From an uncultured Traorella sp. (lineage in GTDB: Bacteria; Bacillota_I; Bacilli_A; Erysipelotrichales; Erysipelotrichaceae): a DNA stretch of 20,580 nucleotides. A model generated the notes under the pieces. The model was not told where the DNA came from. It saw nothing but the letters and a program-made list of their open reading frames with translations, and searched no databases. Shown here one piece after another: positions 12,074 through 20,580 of this stretch. The position numbers and the translations under genes were made by a program. The stretch spans positions 1-20,580 of the forward strand of contig CAMEIZ010000011.1 of NCBI GenBank assembly GCA_945919165.1. Reading direction: 5' to 3'. The stretch's first letter is position 1. The number at the start of each line of letters is the position of its first letter.

Positions 12074-12816
12074 TATTGATCCACCTTTCTTGCAACAACA
12101 ACAAGTCGTCCATTCTCATTTGAATATTCACATGTCGACAGGGTTAAAAACTTATCACCAAATTGAACTTCAACACCTGTATCATAATACTGTAATTCCC
12201 GATAACGCTTAAATTGTGCATAAAACTCATCTTCTGTAGGATTTTTAAAATTATAATAATCAACAAAAAGTTCACTTTGAGGATTATCAACCGTTTTAAA
12301 TACGGTTACAATTTCATATTCATTAGAATGATATAAGGTTTCAAAAGTAAACGTTTTATGAGTTTCATAAAAACTGTAACTGGTCAGTTTTCTCAAACCA
12401 CCAAACATCGTACCATCATCCATATTATGTGCATAGATAATCATATTGGTATCTTCATCCTTAATATTGGCATCTTTATTAAGAAAAGGTGTGCCTCTGA
12501 ATTCATACTCTTTATAAAAGTTTTTTCGAAGATAGAATTCTTCGTCATTAGGTGTCAGCATAACAGGATAGTCAATTTTGGTATCTTCAATCTTTATCCA
12601 TCCAACCATATCCGGATTTAATTTTAGTAATTTTTCATAGCGTTCATAAAAAAGAAGTTTTTTTCCTCCTTCTTCCTTCTTAATTTGACTCGCTAAAGAT
12701 GAAAAATCTTTTTCAGACTGATAACTCTCATAATAATAGGTCACAATTTTATATGCAGAAAATGTAAAAACTAACGCACATACGACCATTAATACTTTTA
12801 ATATATTTCGTTTCAT
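12073..12816 (-). CDS. Class B sortase
   Basis: A 247-residue membrane-bound transpeptidase. An N-terminal signal anchor (ILKVLMVVCALVFTFSAY, 5-22) is followed by the sortase fold. Catalytic residues are visible: H130 in IIYAHNM, C229 in TLSTC (225-229) and R237 in NGRLVVVAR. Internal signature NPDMVGWIKIEDTKIDYPV (67-85) and the long helix insert favour class B over class A or D. Class B enzymes attach NPQTN-like or pilin-type substrates to peptidoglycan or assemble pili; no LPXTG/NPQTN-type substrate gene is in the window. The start ATG 12816 has no Shine-Dalgarno sequence and follows a TATAAT by six bases. It lies downstream of the purine operon, behind the purD terminator. It is called srtB-like rather than srtB because the substrate is unknown. 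Confidence 0.93.
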   Translation of the reverse strand: MKRNILKVLMVVCALVFTFSAYKIVTYYYESYQSEKDFSSLASQIKKEEGGKKLLFYERYEKLLKLNPDMVGWIKIEDTKIDYPVMLTPNDEEFYLRKNFYKEYEFRGTPFLNKDANIKDEDTNMIIYAHNMDDGTMFGGLRKLTSYSFYETHKTFTFETLYHSNEYEIVTVFKTVDNPQSELFVDYYNFKNPTEDEFYAQFKRYRELQYYDTGVEVQFGDKFLTLSTCEYSNENGRLVVVARKVDQ

Positions 12817-12822
12817 AACGTT

Positions 12823-12828
12823 ATTATA
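12823..12828 (-). promoter_or_regulatory. -10 box for a candidate leaderless sortase transcript
   Basis: Minus strand TATAAT (12828-12823), then AACGTT and the ATG. The -35 position (TTTCTT, about 12851-12846) is poor and overlaps the purD terminator tail. Predicted +1 coincides with the A of ATG 12816. Confidence 0.5.
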
Positions 12829-12840
12829 AACGATATGGCC

Positions 12841-12869
12841 AAAAAAAGAAACCTTAATTGGTTTCTTTT
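12841..12869 (-). terminator. Terminator of the purine operon after purD
   Basis: Minus strand AAAGAAACC / GGTTTCTTT, perfect 9-bp stem around a 6-nt loop AATTAA, followed by T. The purD stop TAA is in the loop; the 5' arm encodes the last purD residues KET. Confidence 0.9.
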
Positions 12870-14119
12870 AACAATTCCTTATCTGAGATATCACTTCGAT
12901 AGAAAAGACCTTCGCGTTCAATCTGATGAACTCGCTCATACGCTTTTTCTTTTGCTTCTTTCAAAGTTTTCGCACCAGCAGAGATAAACAAAACACGTCC
13001 TCCGCTTGATACAAGACCATCAGCTGTTTTCTTTGTTCCCATATGGAAACATTCAGGAGCTTTCAATTTCAAGTCGCTCAGATCAATATTTTTCCTGTAA
13101 CTGAGTGGATAACCTTCTGCTGCCATGACCACCCCGATATAAGTATCATCTGAGAATGTGATTTCAGGAGTTTCATGATTCAGAACCTGCATGATTGTTT
13201 CATAAAGATCACTGGTCATAGCCTGTAAAACAACTTCAGATTCAGGATCTCCAAAACGACAATTAAACTCAATAGTTTTAACTCCCTGATCAGTCAGCAT
13301 AAAGCCACCATAAAGAACACCCTGATAAGGCATTCCTTCTTTAACCATAGCACTCGCTATTGGTTTCATGACCTTTTCCATCGCCTCATTTACTGCTGAC
13401 TGAGGCAAATGAGCAACAGGTGTATAAGCACCCATGCCCCCTGTATTTAATCCTTCATCATTGTCAAAAGCACGTTTATGATCTTGAGCAATCTGCATTG
13501 GATAAACATCTTCGCCATTAACAAAGGCAAACAAAGAAAACTCTTCCCCTTCTAAATACTCTTCAATCACAAGCGAACTGGCTGCGTCATGAAAAAGATC
13601 ATCACACATCATTTCCTTTAAGCTTTTTAAAGCTTCATCCATAGTCTTGGCAATGATGACACCTTTGCCAGCTGCCAGTCCATCTGCTTTTAATACAATT
13701 GGACAAGTCTGCTGAACAAGATATTCTTTAGCTGTTTCATAATCATGAAAGGATGCATACTTAGCAGTCGGAATATCATATTTCTGCATCATATCTTTCG
13801 CAAAACATTTACTTCCTTCAAGCTGACTGGCAGCCTTACTAGGACCAAAAATCAAAAGATTTTCTTTTTTAAAAGCATCTGTGATTCCGGCACATAATGG
13901 AATTTCTGGACCCACAAAAGTTAAATCAATCTCTTTTTCTTTTGCAAACTGAATTAACCCATCAAAATCCATGGGATCAATATTTACTACTGTAGCAACA
14001 TCATCCATTCCGCCGTTTCCATTTGCTACAAAAACCTCATCTACATTCGGGCTTAATGAGAATTTATAACAAAGTGCATGTTCACGACCACCGCTGCCAA
14101 CAACTAATACTTTTGCCAT
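12854..14119 (-). CDS. purD: Phosphoribosylamine-glycine ligase (GAR synthetase)
   Basis: A 421-residue cytoplasmic ATP-grasp enzyme joining phosphoribosylamine and glycine to form GAR, step 2 of de novo purine synthesis. Motifs: VVGSGGREHAL at the N-terminus; the ATP-grasp segments PIVLKADGLAAGKGVI and VIEEYLEGEEFSLFAF; the family signature NTGGMGAYTPV; and metal-binding EFNCRFGDPE. Length is normal (about 420). The ATG shares one base with the purH stop (TAATG), without its own clear ribosome site, so translation is coupled. It is last in the purine operon, with its stop in the terminator loop. No defects are seen. Confidence 0.97.
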   Translation of the reverse strand: MAKVLVVGSGGREHALCYKFSLSPNVDEVFVANGNGGMDDVATVVNIDPMDFDGLIQFAKEKEIDLTFVGPEIPLCAGITDAFKKENLLIFGPSKAASQLEGSKCFAKDMMQKYDIPTAKYASFHDYETAKEYLVQQTCPIVLKADGLAAGKGVIIAKTMDEALKSLKEMMCDDLFHDAASSLVIEEYLEGEEFSLFAFVNGEDVYPMQIAQDHKRAFDNDEGLNTGGMGAYTPVAHLPQSAVNEAMEKVMKPIASAMVKEGMPYQGVLYGGFMLTDQGVKTIEFNCRFGDPESEVVLQAMTSDLYETIMQVLNHETPEITFSDDTYIGVVMAAEGYPLSYRKNIDLSDLKLKAPECFHMGTKKTADGLVSSGGRVLFISAGAKTLKEAKEKAYERVHQIEREGLFYRSDISDKELLKETN

Positions 14120-15657
14120 TAGTGTTTAAAGTGGCGTTTGCCCGTAAACACCATAGCGATATTATTTTCATTACATGCGGTAATTGAATCTTCATCTTTA
14201 ATGGATCCGCCAGGCTGAATAATGGCACGAATACCATATTGAGCAGCTAATTTCACTGTATCATCCATTGGGAAGAAGGCATCACTCGCTAAAACAGCTC
14301 CCCTTGCTTTTTCACCAGCCTGTTCCAACGCAATTTTAGCAGCACCAACACGATTCATCTGTCCTGCTCCAACACCTAATGTTTGTCCATCCTTCACAAT
14401 CACTATGGCATTGGATTTTACATGTTTAACCACCTTAAATCCAAACAGCATATCTGTCATTTCATTTTCACTTGGCTGAGATTGTGTAACGCATCGACAA
14501 TCTGATGCTGATGTCACAGCACGATCTGTATCCTGAACAAGAATACCGCCGCTGACGGCAACAAATTTACGAGTATTTTCTTTCTTACCTTCCTTTTTAA
14601 AGGTCATTAAGCGAATATTTTTCTTTCTGCTTAAAATTTCAAATGCTTCATCATTAAAGCTAGGAGCCAAAATAATTTCCAAAAACATTTGACTCAGCTC
14701 ATTGGCAATATCAACACTGACTTCTTCATTAAAAGCAACAATACCGCCAAAAATACTTGTCATATCAGCTTCATATGCCTTTCTCCATGCTTTATATAAA
14801 GTATCGGCTGTTCCGATTCCGCAAGGATTCATATGTTTTACTGCCACAACAGCAGAAGTACCTTCAAAATCTGCAAGCATTTCCAATGTTGCATTAGCAT
14901 CCTGAATATTATTATAAGACAATTCCTTACCATGAAGCTGAGTGGCATTGCATAAAGAATAAGGAGTCGTAAACATATCAGCGTAGAAGCTGGCTTTCTG
15001 ATGCGGATTTTCTCCATAACGAAGAGTCTGTTTCAAATCAAATGTTAAAGTCAGCTTTTCCGGGTTTTCTTCATGTACATAATCACTCATATATTCGGCA
15101 ATCATGGCATCATAACTGGCTGTTGCACGATAAACCTTGGCAGCCAATCTTTGACGAGTTTCAAGCGTTGTATCACCATTTTCTCTGATTTCTTCCAATA
15201 CAGCTTCATAATCCTTAACATCACATACAACAGTTACATAACGATGATTTTTTGCTGCACTTCTCAACATACTAGGTCCGCCAATATCAATGTTTTCAAT
15301 CGCTTGAGCATGTGTAAAACCTTCTTTAGAAATCGTTTCTTTAAAAGGATACAGATTTACACAAACCAAATCAATCGTTTCAATGTGATGATCCTTTAAC
15401 TGTTGTTGATGACTTTCAAGATCACGAACCGCTAAAAGGCCTCCATGAACCATAGGATGAAGCGTTTTTACTCGACCATCTAAAATTTCTGGAAAATGAG
15501 TCACTTCTTCAATAGCCAAGCAGTCAACATTGGCATTTTTCAACGCTTTATAAGTTCCGCCTGTTGAAATAATTTCATAGCCGCATTCCACAAGTCCTTG
15601 AACAAATGGAATCAAATCTGTTTTATCACTTACACTTACTAATGCACGTTTTTTCAT
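14119..15657 (-). CDS. purH: Bifunctional AICAR transformylase/IMP cyclohydrolase
   Basis: A 512-residue enzyme for the last two steps to IMP. The N-terminal cyclohydrolase (MGS-like) domain spans about 1-190 (ALVSVSDKTDLI, IISTGGTYKAL, DGRVKTLHPMVHGGLL). The C-terminal AICAR formyltransferase domain contains the catalytic pair in VKHMNPCGIG and the later DAFFPMDDTV. Length equals that of the B. subtilis protein. The ATG (15657) overlaps the purN stop by four bases (ATGA), with GGAGGG upstream inside purN. It uses 10-formyl-THF. Intact, with no missing motifs. Confidence 0.98.
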   Translation of the reverse strand: MKKRALVSVSDKTDLIPFVQGLVECGYEIISTGGTYKALKNANVDCLAIEEVTHFPEILDGRVKTLHPMVHGGLLAVRDLESHQQQLKDHHIETIDLVCVNLYPFKETISKEGFTHAQAIENIDIGGPSMLRSAAKNHRYVTVVCDVKDYEAVLEEIRENGDTTLETRQRLAAKVYRATASYDAMIAEYMSDYVHEENPEKLTLTFDLKQTLRYGENPHQKASFYADMFTTPYSLCNATQLHGKELSYNNIQDANATLEMLADFEGTSAVVAVKHMNPCGIGTADTLYKAWRKAYEADMTSIFGGIVAFNEEVSVDIANELSQMFLEIILAPSFNDEAFEILSRKKNIRLMTFKKEGKKENTRKFVAVSGGILVQDTDRAVTSASDCRCVTQSQPSENEMTDMLFGFKVVKHVKSNAIVIVKDGQTLGVGAGQMNRVGAAKIALEQAGEKARGAVLASDAFFPMDDTVKLAAQYGIRAIIQPGGSIKDEDSITACNENNIAMVFTGKRHFKH

Positions 15658-16226
15658 AATTTACCCTCCAATATTTTTGAAATTGTTTCCGGATACAGTT
15701 CATGTTCAATAGCATGAATCTGCTTTTCGATTTCTTCATGCGTCATCGTTTCTTTCACATCAAAGCTTTTCTGAGCAATGATTTTTCCGCTATCCATACC
15801 ACTGTCTACATAATGTATGGTAACACCCATCACCTTAACACCATAACGAATTGCCTGTCCAATAGCATCCTTACCAATAAATGAAGGCAATAAAGAAGGA
15901 TGAATATTTACAATCTTTCCTTCATAACTATCTAAGAGCACATTGCCACACAGTCTCATATATCCAGCCAGTACAACTAAATCAATTTTTTTACGATCCA
16001 GAAGCGAAACGATTTCTTTTTCATATTCATTTTTTGAATGATAACTTTTCGGATCAAACGCAAAAACTTCAATATTGCGTTTTTTTGCTTTTTCAATCAC
16101 CAAAGCAGTCAAATTATCGACAACAAGACATTCAATCACAGCATTTAATCGCTGTTCATCAATTGCCTGTGCAATTGCCTCAAAATTAGAACCCGTACCG
16201 CTGGCAAATACAGCTAAACGTTTCAT
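15654..16226 (-). CDS. purN: Phosphoribosylglycinamide formyltransferase
   Basis: A 190-residue folate-dependent GAR transformylase, step 3 of purine synthesis. Signatures: VFASGTGSNFEAI (substrate phosphate binding), LVVLAGYMRL, the catalytic NIHPSLLPSF, and VTIHYVDSGMDSGKII, whose D completes the N-H-D active set. It overlaps purM upstream and purH downstream by ATGA. Length is typical (190-210). Confidence 0.97.
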   Translation of the reverse strand: MKRLAVFASGTGSNFEAIAQAIDEQRLNAVIECLVVDNLTALVIEKAKKRNIEVFAFDPKSYHSKNEYEKEIVSLLDRKKIDLVVLAGYMRLCGNVLLDSYEGKIVNIHPSLLPSFIGKDAIGQAIRYGVKVMGVTIHYVDSGMDSGKIIAQKSFDVKETMTHEEIEKQIHAIEHELYPETISKILEGKL

Positions 16227-17248
16227 TTAAAACAAATTCCTTCCTGATCTGTCACATGACCAATCACATAAGCTTCTTCGTTCATTGATTTTAGTATATC
16301 TAATGTTTCCTGAACATCTTTTTCATCTACAACAACAATCATTCCAATTCCCATATTGAAAACATTGTACATTTCATTTTCTTCAATATTTCCTAATTTC
16401 TGTAAGAATGGGAATATTTCTGGAATCGGCCAGCTTCCGGATTGAAGTTCAATTCCTAAGCCCTTTTTCAAACAGCGCGGCATATTTTCATAGAATCCTC
16501 CACCTGTGATATTGGCAACACCATGAACATCTACATGTGAAAGAAGCTCACTGATACTGCGTACATAAATACGTGTAGGAGTTAAAAGAGTTTCACCCAG
16601 ACTTTTTGATAAACCCTCATATGTTTGATGAAGATCAAGCTGATGATCTTTTAAAACCAGTTTACGTACAAGTGAAAAACCATTTGAATGAACACCAGAT
16701 GATCCTAATCCAATAACAACATCACCTGCTTTTGTCTTAGAACCATCAATAATTTTACTTTTTTCAACTACACCAACAGTAAAACCGGCAACATCATATT
16801 CATCCTGATCATACATATCTGGCATTTCAGCGGTTTCACCGCCCACTAATGCACAATTTGCCAGCACACAGCCATCACTTACACCTTTGACAATAGCTTC
16901 AACTCTTTCAGGATAATTCTTTCCAACTGCAATATAATCAAGAAAAAACAATGGAACAGCTCCCTGAGCTAAAACATCATTCACACACATGGCCACAACA
17001 TCCTGACCAACTGTATCATGCTTATCCATCATAAAGGCCAGTTTAAGTTTTGTTCCAACTCCATCTGTACCACTGACAAGTACCGGTTCCTTATAGCCTA
17101 AACTAGCTAAATCAAACAAACCGCCAAAACTTCCGATATTGCCCATAACTCCAGGGCGATTTGTTGCAGCAATATGCTTTTTAATTCGTTCAACTGACTC
17201 ATATCCAGCTGACAGGTTCACACCTGCATTCTTATACTGTTCGCTCAT
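16223..17248 (-). CDS. purM: Phosphoribosylformylglycinamidine cyclo-ligase (AIR synthetase)
   Basis: A 341-residue enzyme closing the imidazole ring of FGAM to give AIR, using ATP. It belongs to the PurM/PurL/ThiL/SelD ATP-binding family. Motifs: VSGTDGVGTKLKLAF near the N-terminus; DVVAMCVNDVLAQGA; GGETAEMPDMY; GLGSSGVHSNGFSLVRK; ANITGGGFYENMPR; and FNMGIGM. GGAGG precedes the ATG by 6 nt (AGGAGGAAAATATG). It is followed by a 4-base overlap with purN, and separated by 48 nt from purC upstream. Its substrate FGAM is the product of PurL, which appears broken here. Confidence 0.98.
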   Translation of the reverse strand: MSEQYKNAGVNLSAGYESVERIKKHIAATNRPGVMGNIGSFGGLFDLASLGYKEPVLVSGTDGVGTKLKLAFMMDKHDTVGQDVVAMCVNDVLAQGAVPLFFLDYIAVGKNYPERVEAIVKGVSDGCVLANCALVGGETAEMPDMYDQDEYDVAGFTVGVVEKSKIIDGSKTKAGDVVIGLGSSGVHSNGFSLVRKLVLKDHQLDLHQTYEGLSKSLGETLLTPTRIYVRSISELLSHVDVHGVANITGGGFYENMPRCLKKGLGIELQSGSWPIPEIFPFLQKLGNIEENEMYNVFNMGIGMIVVVDEKDVQETLDILKSMNEEAYVIGHVTDQEGICFK

Positions 17249-17296
17249 ATTTTCCTCCTATTTGTTTCCTTAAATGTTTTATCATATGAATACATT

Positions 17297-18004
17297 TTAT
17301 TTTGTTAATCTTCTTAAGATTTCCTGATAAGCATCTTCAACATGACCCAAATCTCTTCTAAATCGATCCTTATCTAATTTTTCTTTTGTTTCCTTATCCC
17401 ATAAACGGCAGGTATCCGGAGAGATTTCATCAGCTAATACAATTTCATTTGATGAAGTACGTCCAAATTCAATTTTAAAATCAACCAGAATTACACCAAG
17501 CTGATCCCACATTTCAATCATTGTTTCATTGATTATTTTGGTCATAGCATAGATTTTATTTAATTCTTCATATGTCGCAGCATGAAGTGCAACTGCATGA
17601 TGATCATTGATTAATGGATCACCTAATGCATCATTTTTGTAACAGATTTCATAAATAACATGATCAAGCTTCATTCCTTCTTCAATTCCTAATCTTTTAG
17701 ACATGCTTCCCGCAGCATAATTACGAACAATTACTTCCAAAGGAATAATATCAACTTTTTCACATAGCTGATCTCGATCATTTAAAGTTTGAATGAAATG
17801 AGTTTTTACACCTTTTTCTTCAAGTCTCTTAAATATAATTGTTGAAATCTTACAATTTAATACACCTTTGTTTTCGATCTGTGCCTTTTTGATACCATTA
17901 AAAGCAGTTGCATCATCTTTATAGTGAATAATGATCTTAGTAGGATTGTCTGTCGCATAGATCTGTTTTGCTTTTCCTTCATACAAGAATTCTTTTTTTT
18001 CCAT
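17297..18004 (-). CDS. purC: SAICAR synthetase
   Basis: A 235-residue enzyme condensing CAIR with aspartate to SAICAR using ATP. Motifs: LYEGKAKQIYAT at the N-terminus; IPLEVIVRNYAAGS; and the signature VDFKIEFGR followed by IVLADEISPDTCRLWD. Length is normal for Firmicutes. AAGGAG stands 8 nt before the ATG, and the purL stop lies 14 nt upstream. The next gene purM starts after 48 nt with its own ribosome site. Intact. Confidence 0.98.
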   Translation of the reverse strand: MEKKEFLYEGKAKQIYATDNPTKIIIHYKDDATAFNGIKKAQIENKGVLNCKISTIIFKRLEEKGVKTHFIQTLNDRDQLCEKVDIIPLEVIVRNYAAGSMSKRLGIEEGMKLDHVIYEICYKNDALGDPLINDHHAVALHAATYEELNKIYAMTKIINETMIEMWDQLGVILVDFKIEFGRTSSNEIVLADEISPDTCRLWDKETKEKLDKDRFRRDLGHVEDAYQEILRRLTK

Positions 18005-18018
18005 GGCAATCGCTCCTT

Positions 18019-20580
18019 TTATTTTTTAAAATACTGCACACCACTGGCAAAAATTGTCTGTTTTTTCTTTCCTGGAATATTCTTAAAAACATCTTTTGCA
18101 TAACGTTCAGAATGTCCCATTTTACCTAAAACATGTCCATCATAAGATGTAATGCCCTCAATTGCTGCAATTGAACCATTTACATTAACATGAGCATCAT
18201 TGCTGACAATTCCATTTTCATCACAATACTGGAATGCCACACAGCCTTTATTAAACAAATCATTGATCATTTCTGATTCAGCCACAAATTTTCCTTCTCC
18301 ATGAGATACTGCAATTGAATAAACATCTCCTACTTTTTCATGTGCCAGCCAAGGAGAAGTATTGCTGACAACACGAGTATGTACAATCGTTGAGATATGA
18401 CGATTAATATTATTTCTAAATAAAGTCGGAGCATGTTCCTAGAGCGATTTGCTACGTCCATAAGCAAATAAAACTGACTTAAAAACTGCCTGGAAGCCAT
18501 TACAGATTCCAAGAATTAAACCGTCTCGATCTAATAAATCATGAACCGCCTTTTTAACTTTTTCATTTTGAAGCACATTGACAATGAATTTGGCACTGCC
18601 ATCAGGTTCATCACCGCTTGAGAAGCCTCCTGGAAGAGCCATGATCTGACATTGATCCAATAAATGTACAAGCTCATCGATACTGTCAAAAATCATTTGC
18701 TCTGTTTCATTTCTGAAAACAAAGATATGAGTGATAGCTCCTTCTTCTTCAAATGCACGTGCTGTATCATATTCACAGTTATTTCCGGGGAAGACAGGAA
18801 TGCAAACATGTACTTCATCAACAGGATATTTACATTTCTGAACACAAGGCTTGTCAGTATCTAAATGAGGAATAAGATCTCTTGTACTTCTTGATACAGT
18901 CGGATAGAGTTTTTCAAATGTCGATGTATAAGCATGTAATGCCTTTTCCATATCAATATTTACACCATTAATAGAAACTTTCGATGTAGTTCGACCAATT
19001 GTTTTCGCAAGCGGACTGTCCAATTCTTCTTCACTTTCCAAAAGGAAAGCAGCTGGAATATAGTCAAATACATGTTCAAGTTCTACTTCAAAACCAATCA
19101 TATTTCCAAATGCCATCTTAAACAATGAAGCTGCAGCACCGCCTTTTTCAATAATACCGCAAGAAAGAACTTTGCCGCTTTGAATCAGGCGCTGAGTTTC
19201 TTTAAAAACATCATAGACACTATCAAGATCAATCTTTTCAAAATCAAATGATGGCTGTATCAAGCTTAAAACATGGCCTTCTTTTTTGAATTCATTGGAA
19301 ATCACTTTATCAACATTCCCTACAGCACAGGCAAAACTGATCAAAGTCGGAACGACTGAAATATCATGAAATGTTCCTGACATCGAATCTTTACCGCCTA
19401 TTGCCGCTTTTTTGAATTTGTCCTGGACACTCATAGCTCCTAATAATGCTTCCGTTACTTTACCCCAGGCAAGCGGATTTTTTCCTAATCTTTCAAAATA
19501 TTCCTGGAAGGAGAAATGAATGTGTTCCATTTTTCCGCCAACAGCTATGGTTTTGGCCATTGACTGAATAACACTGTTCTGAGCACCAACAAAACAAGAA
19601 TACTCCATTACCGAAGGATCAAAACCATATGCCAATATTGAACATGTTTTTGTCTTTCCATCAAGTACAGGAAGTTTTTGTACACTGGCAAGGGTTGGTG
19701 TTAATTGTGTTTTACCACCAAATGGCATCAGAACGGTGGTACTTCCGATTGAAGCATCAAACATTTCAGCTAATCCCTTTTGAGAAGCTACATTCATATC
19801 AGCAAGCACTTCACAGATATTCTCTTGTGAGCATTCTATTTCGCATCGGAAAGGATTATTTCCATTAAGCGATGCTATTTCGACATCAGCACTTTGTCTT
19901 ACTCCACTGGTATCAATGAAAGCTCTTGATAAATCAACAACCTTTTCACCCTGATAATTCATTACAAGACGTTTTGAATCATTTACCACAGCAACAACAT
20001 AAGCTTCAAGATTTTCGCTTTCAGCCAGTTGAATAAAGTTTTCTGCATCTTCATTTGCCACTACAACTGCCATTCGTTCCTGACTCTCACTGATGGCAAT
20101 TTCAGTCGCATTCAATCCGGCATATTTGGTACGCACTTTATCCAAATTGATTTCCAGTCCATCCGCCAGTTCACCAATAGCAACGCAAACTCCTCCGGCA
20201 CCAAAATCATTACATTTCTTAATCAGCTTTGTACAAGCTTCATTTCTGAATAAACGCTGAATTTTTCTTTCTTCAGGTGCATTTCCTTTTTGTACTTCAC
20301 TGGCACATTTTTCACGAGATTTCACATTGTGCTCTTTACTTGATCCGGTTGCGCCACCGATACCAACAGAATGACAACATCACCTGCAGCCGGGCTTTCA
20401 CGTTTTACATTTTCAGCTTTACTTGCTCCAACAACAGCTCCTACTTCCATGTGTTTTGCTACATAAGAATCATGATAAATCTCTTTTACATAAGTTGTTG
20501 GAAGACCAATCTGATTTCCATATGAAGAATTACCATGAGTAGCCTTTTTGGAAATAACCTTTTGAGGAAGCTTACCTTCC
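18019..20580 (-). pseudogene. purL: FGAM synthase (long PurL with amidotransferase domain), two lesions, truncated by window edge
   Basis: About 850 codons of the single-chain FGAR amidotransferase family, N-terminus off the right edge. The frame from 20580 reads KLPQKVISKKATHGNSSYGN and proceeds to AAGDVVILL, then shifts. Intact PurL has LLGG-x-TGRDGIGGATGSS, whereas here LL runs directly into GIGGATGSS in another frame. About 22 nt are missing at 20362-20367, removing GGRTGRDG. The restored frame (from about 20325) covers the PurM-like halves (NDFGAGGVCVAIGELADGL, GGKDSMSGT) and the glutaminase domain (ALPGGFSSGDE; nucleophile in ILGICNGFQ). TAG at 18441-18439 interrupts it. The same frame then continues with EHAPTLFRNNINRHIS, SHGEGKFVAESEM and GHSERYAKD to the stop at 18019. 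It is first in the visible operon, upstream of purC. Either a real recent pseudogene or two assembly errors. Confidence 0.85.

Noticed and set aside
15073..15399. Plus-strand frames opposite purH and purN
   Set aside because: Antisense shadows of intact, well-recognised purine genes.
18330..18512. Short minus-strand frame of 60 residues inside purL
   Set aside because: Shadow frame: purL itself continues through this stretch in another frame after the TAG.

Overview
The window looks like a chromosomal segment of a low-GC, Gram-positive gut Firmicute. Erysipelotrichales or a close relative is my best guess, from protein flavour and AT-rich spacers; no rRNA or other marker in the window proves it. 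It splits into a decayed accessory region (about 1-6690) and an ordered housekeeping region (about 6690-20580).

Accessory region (all on +). It opens with a broken ParB fragment (1-172), then an intact AAA/DUF4143 ATPase whose promoter lies between two 38-bp dyads (201-238, 287-324). A ParA fragment with several stop codons follows (1811-1969), directly behind a long terminator-like hairpin. After it come two paralogous AlbA_2/HATPase/winged-helix regulators: one frameshifted (2390-3765, linker of four VPQD repeats) and one intact (5329-6657, linker GAIS-GAIS-GVN). Between them sit a stand-alone cytidine deaminase (4225-4662) and a SUKH (SMI1/KNR4) protein (4695-5132). Two direct repeats (131-132 bp at 2035/3863; 54-bp hairpin at 1755/5171) suggest an old integrative element reshuffled by recombination. 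The observation I rate highest is that the linker-coding DNA of the intact regulator carries the same 11-bp motif, TGGCGYAATAA, that is iterated in its own promoter.

Housekeeping region. guaA (minus) is convergent with the accessory block. Divergent from guaA is a purine riboswitch (C74, guanine/hypoxanthine type) with a transcription-terminating expression platform, controlling an AzgA-type NCS2 purine permease. Then come a GNAT acetyltransferase and a CBS-domain protein (minus), a cold-shock protein (plus), a cysteine-less rhodanese-like membrane protein translationally coupled to a class B sortase (minus), and the purine operon purL-purC-purM-purN-purH-purD (minus), mostly with 1-4 nt overlaps. 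purL runs off the right edge and carries two lesions, an about 22-nt frameshifting deletion and an in-frame TAG, so de novo IMP synthesis is probably interrupted while purine import (riboswitch/permease) and GMP synthesis remain.

Themes: purine economy (guaA, permease, riboswitch, pur operon); two genes (GNAT, srtB) whose -10 box sits six bases before the ATG with no Shine-Dalgarno sequence, as in leaderless mRNAs; and stop codons placed inside terminator hairpins (purD, rhodanese, GNAT). No tRNA, rRNA, CRISPR array or intact transposase was seen.
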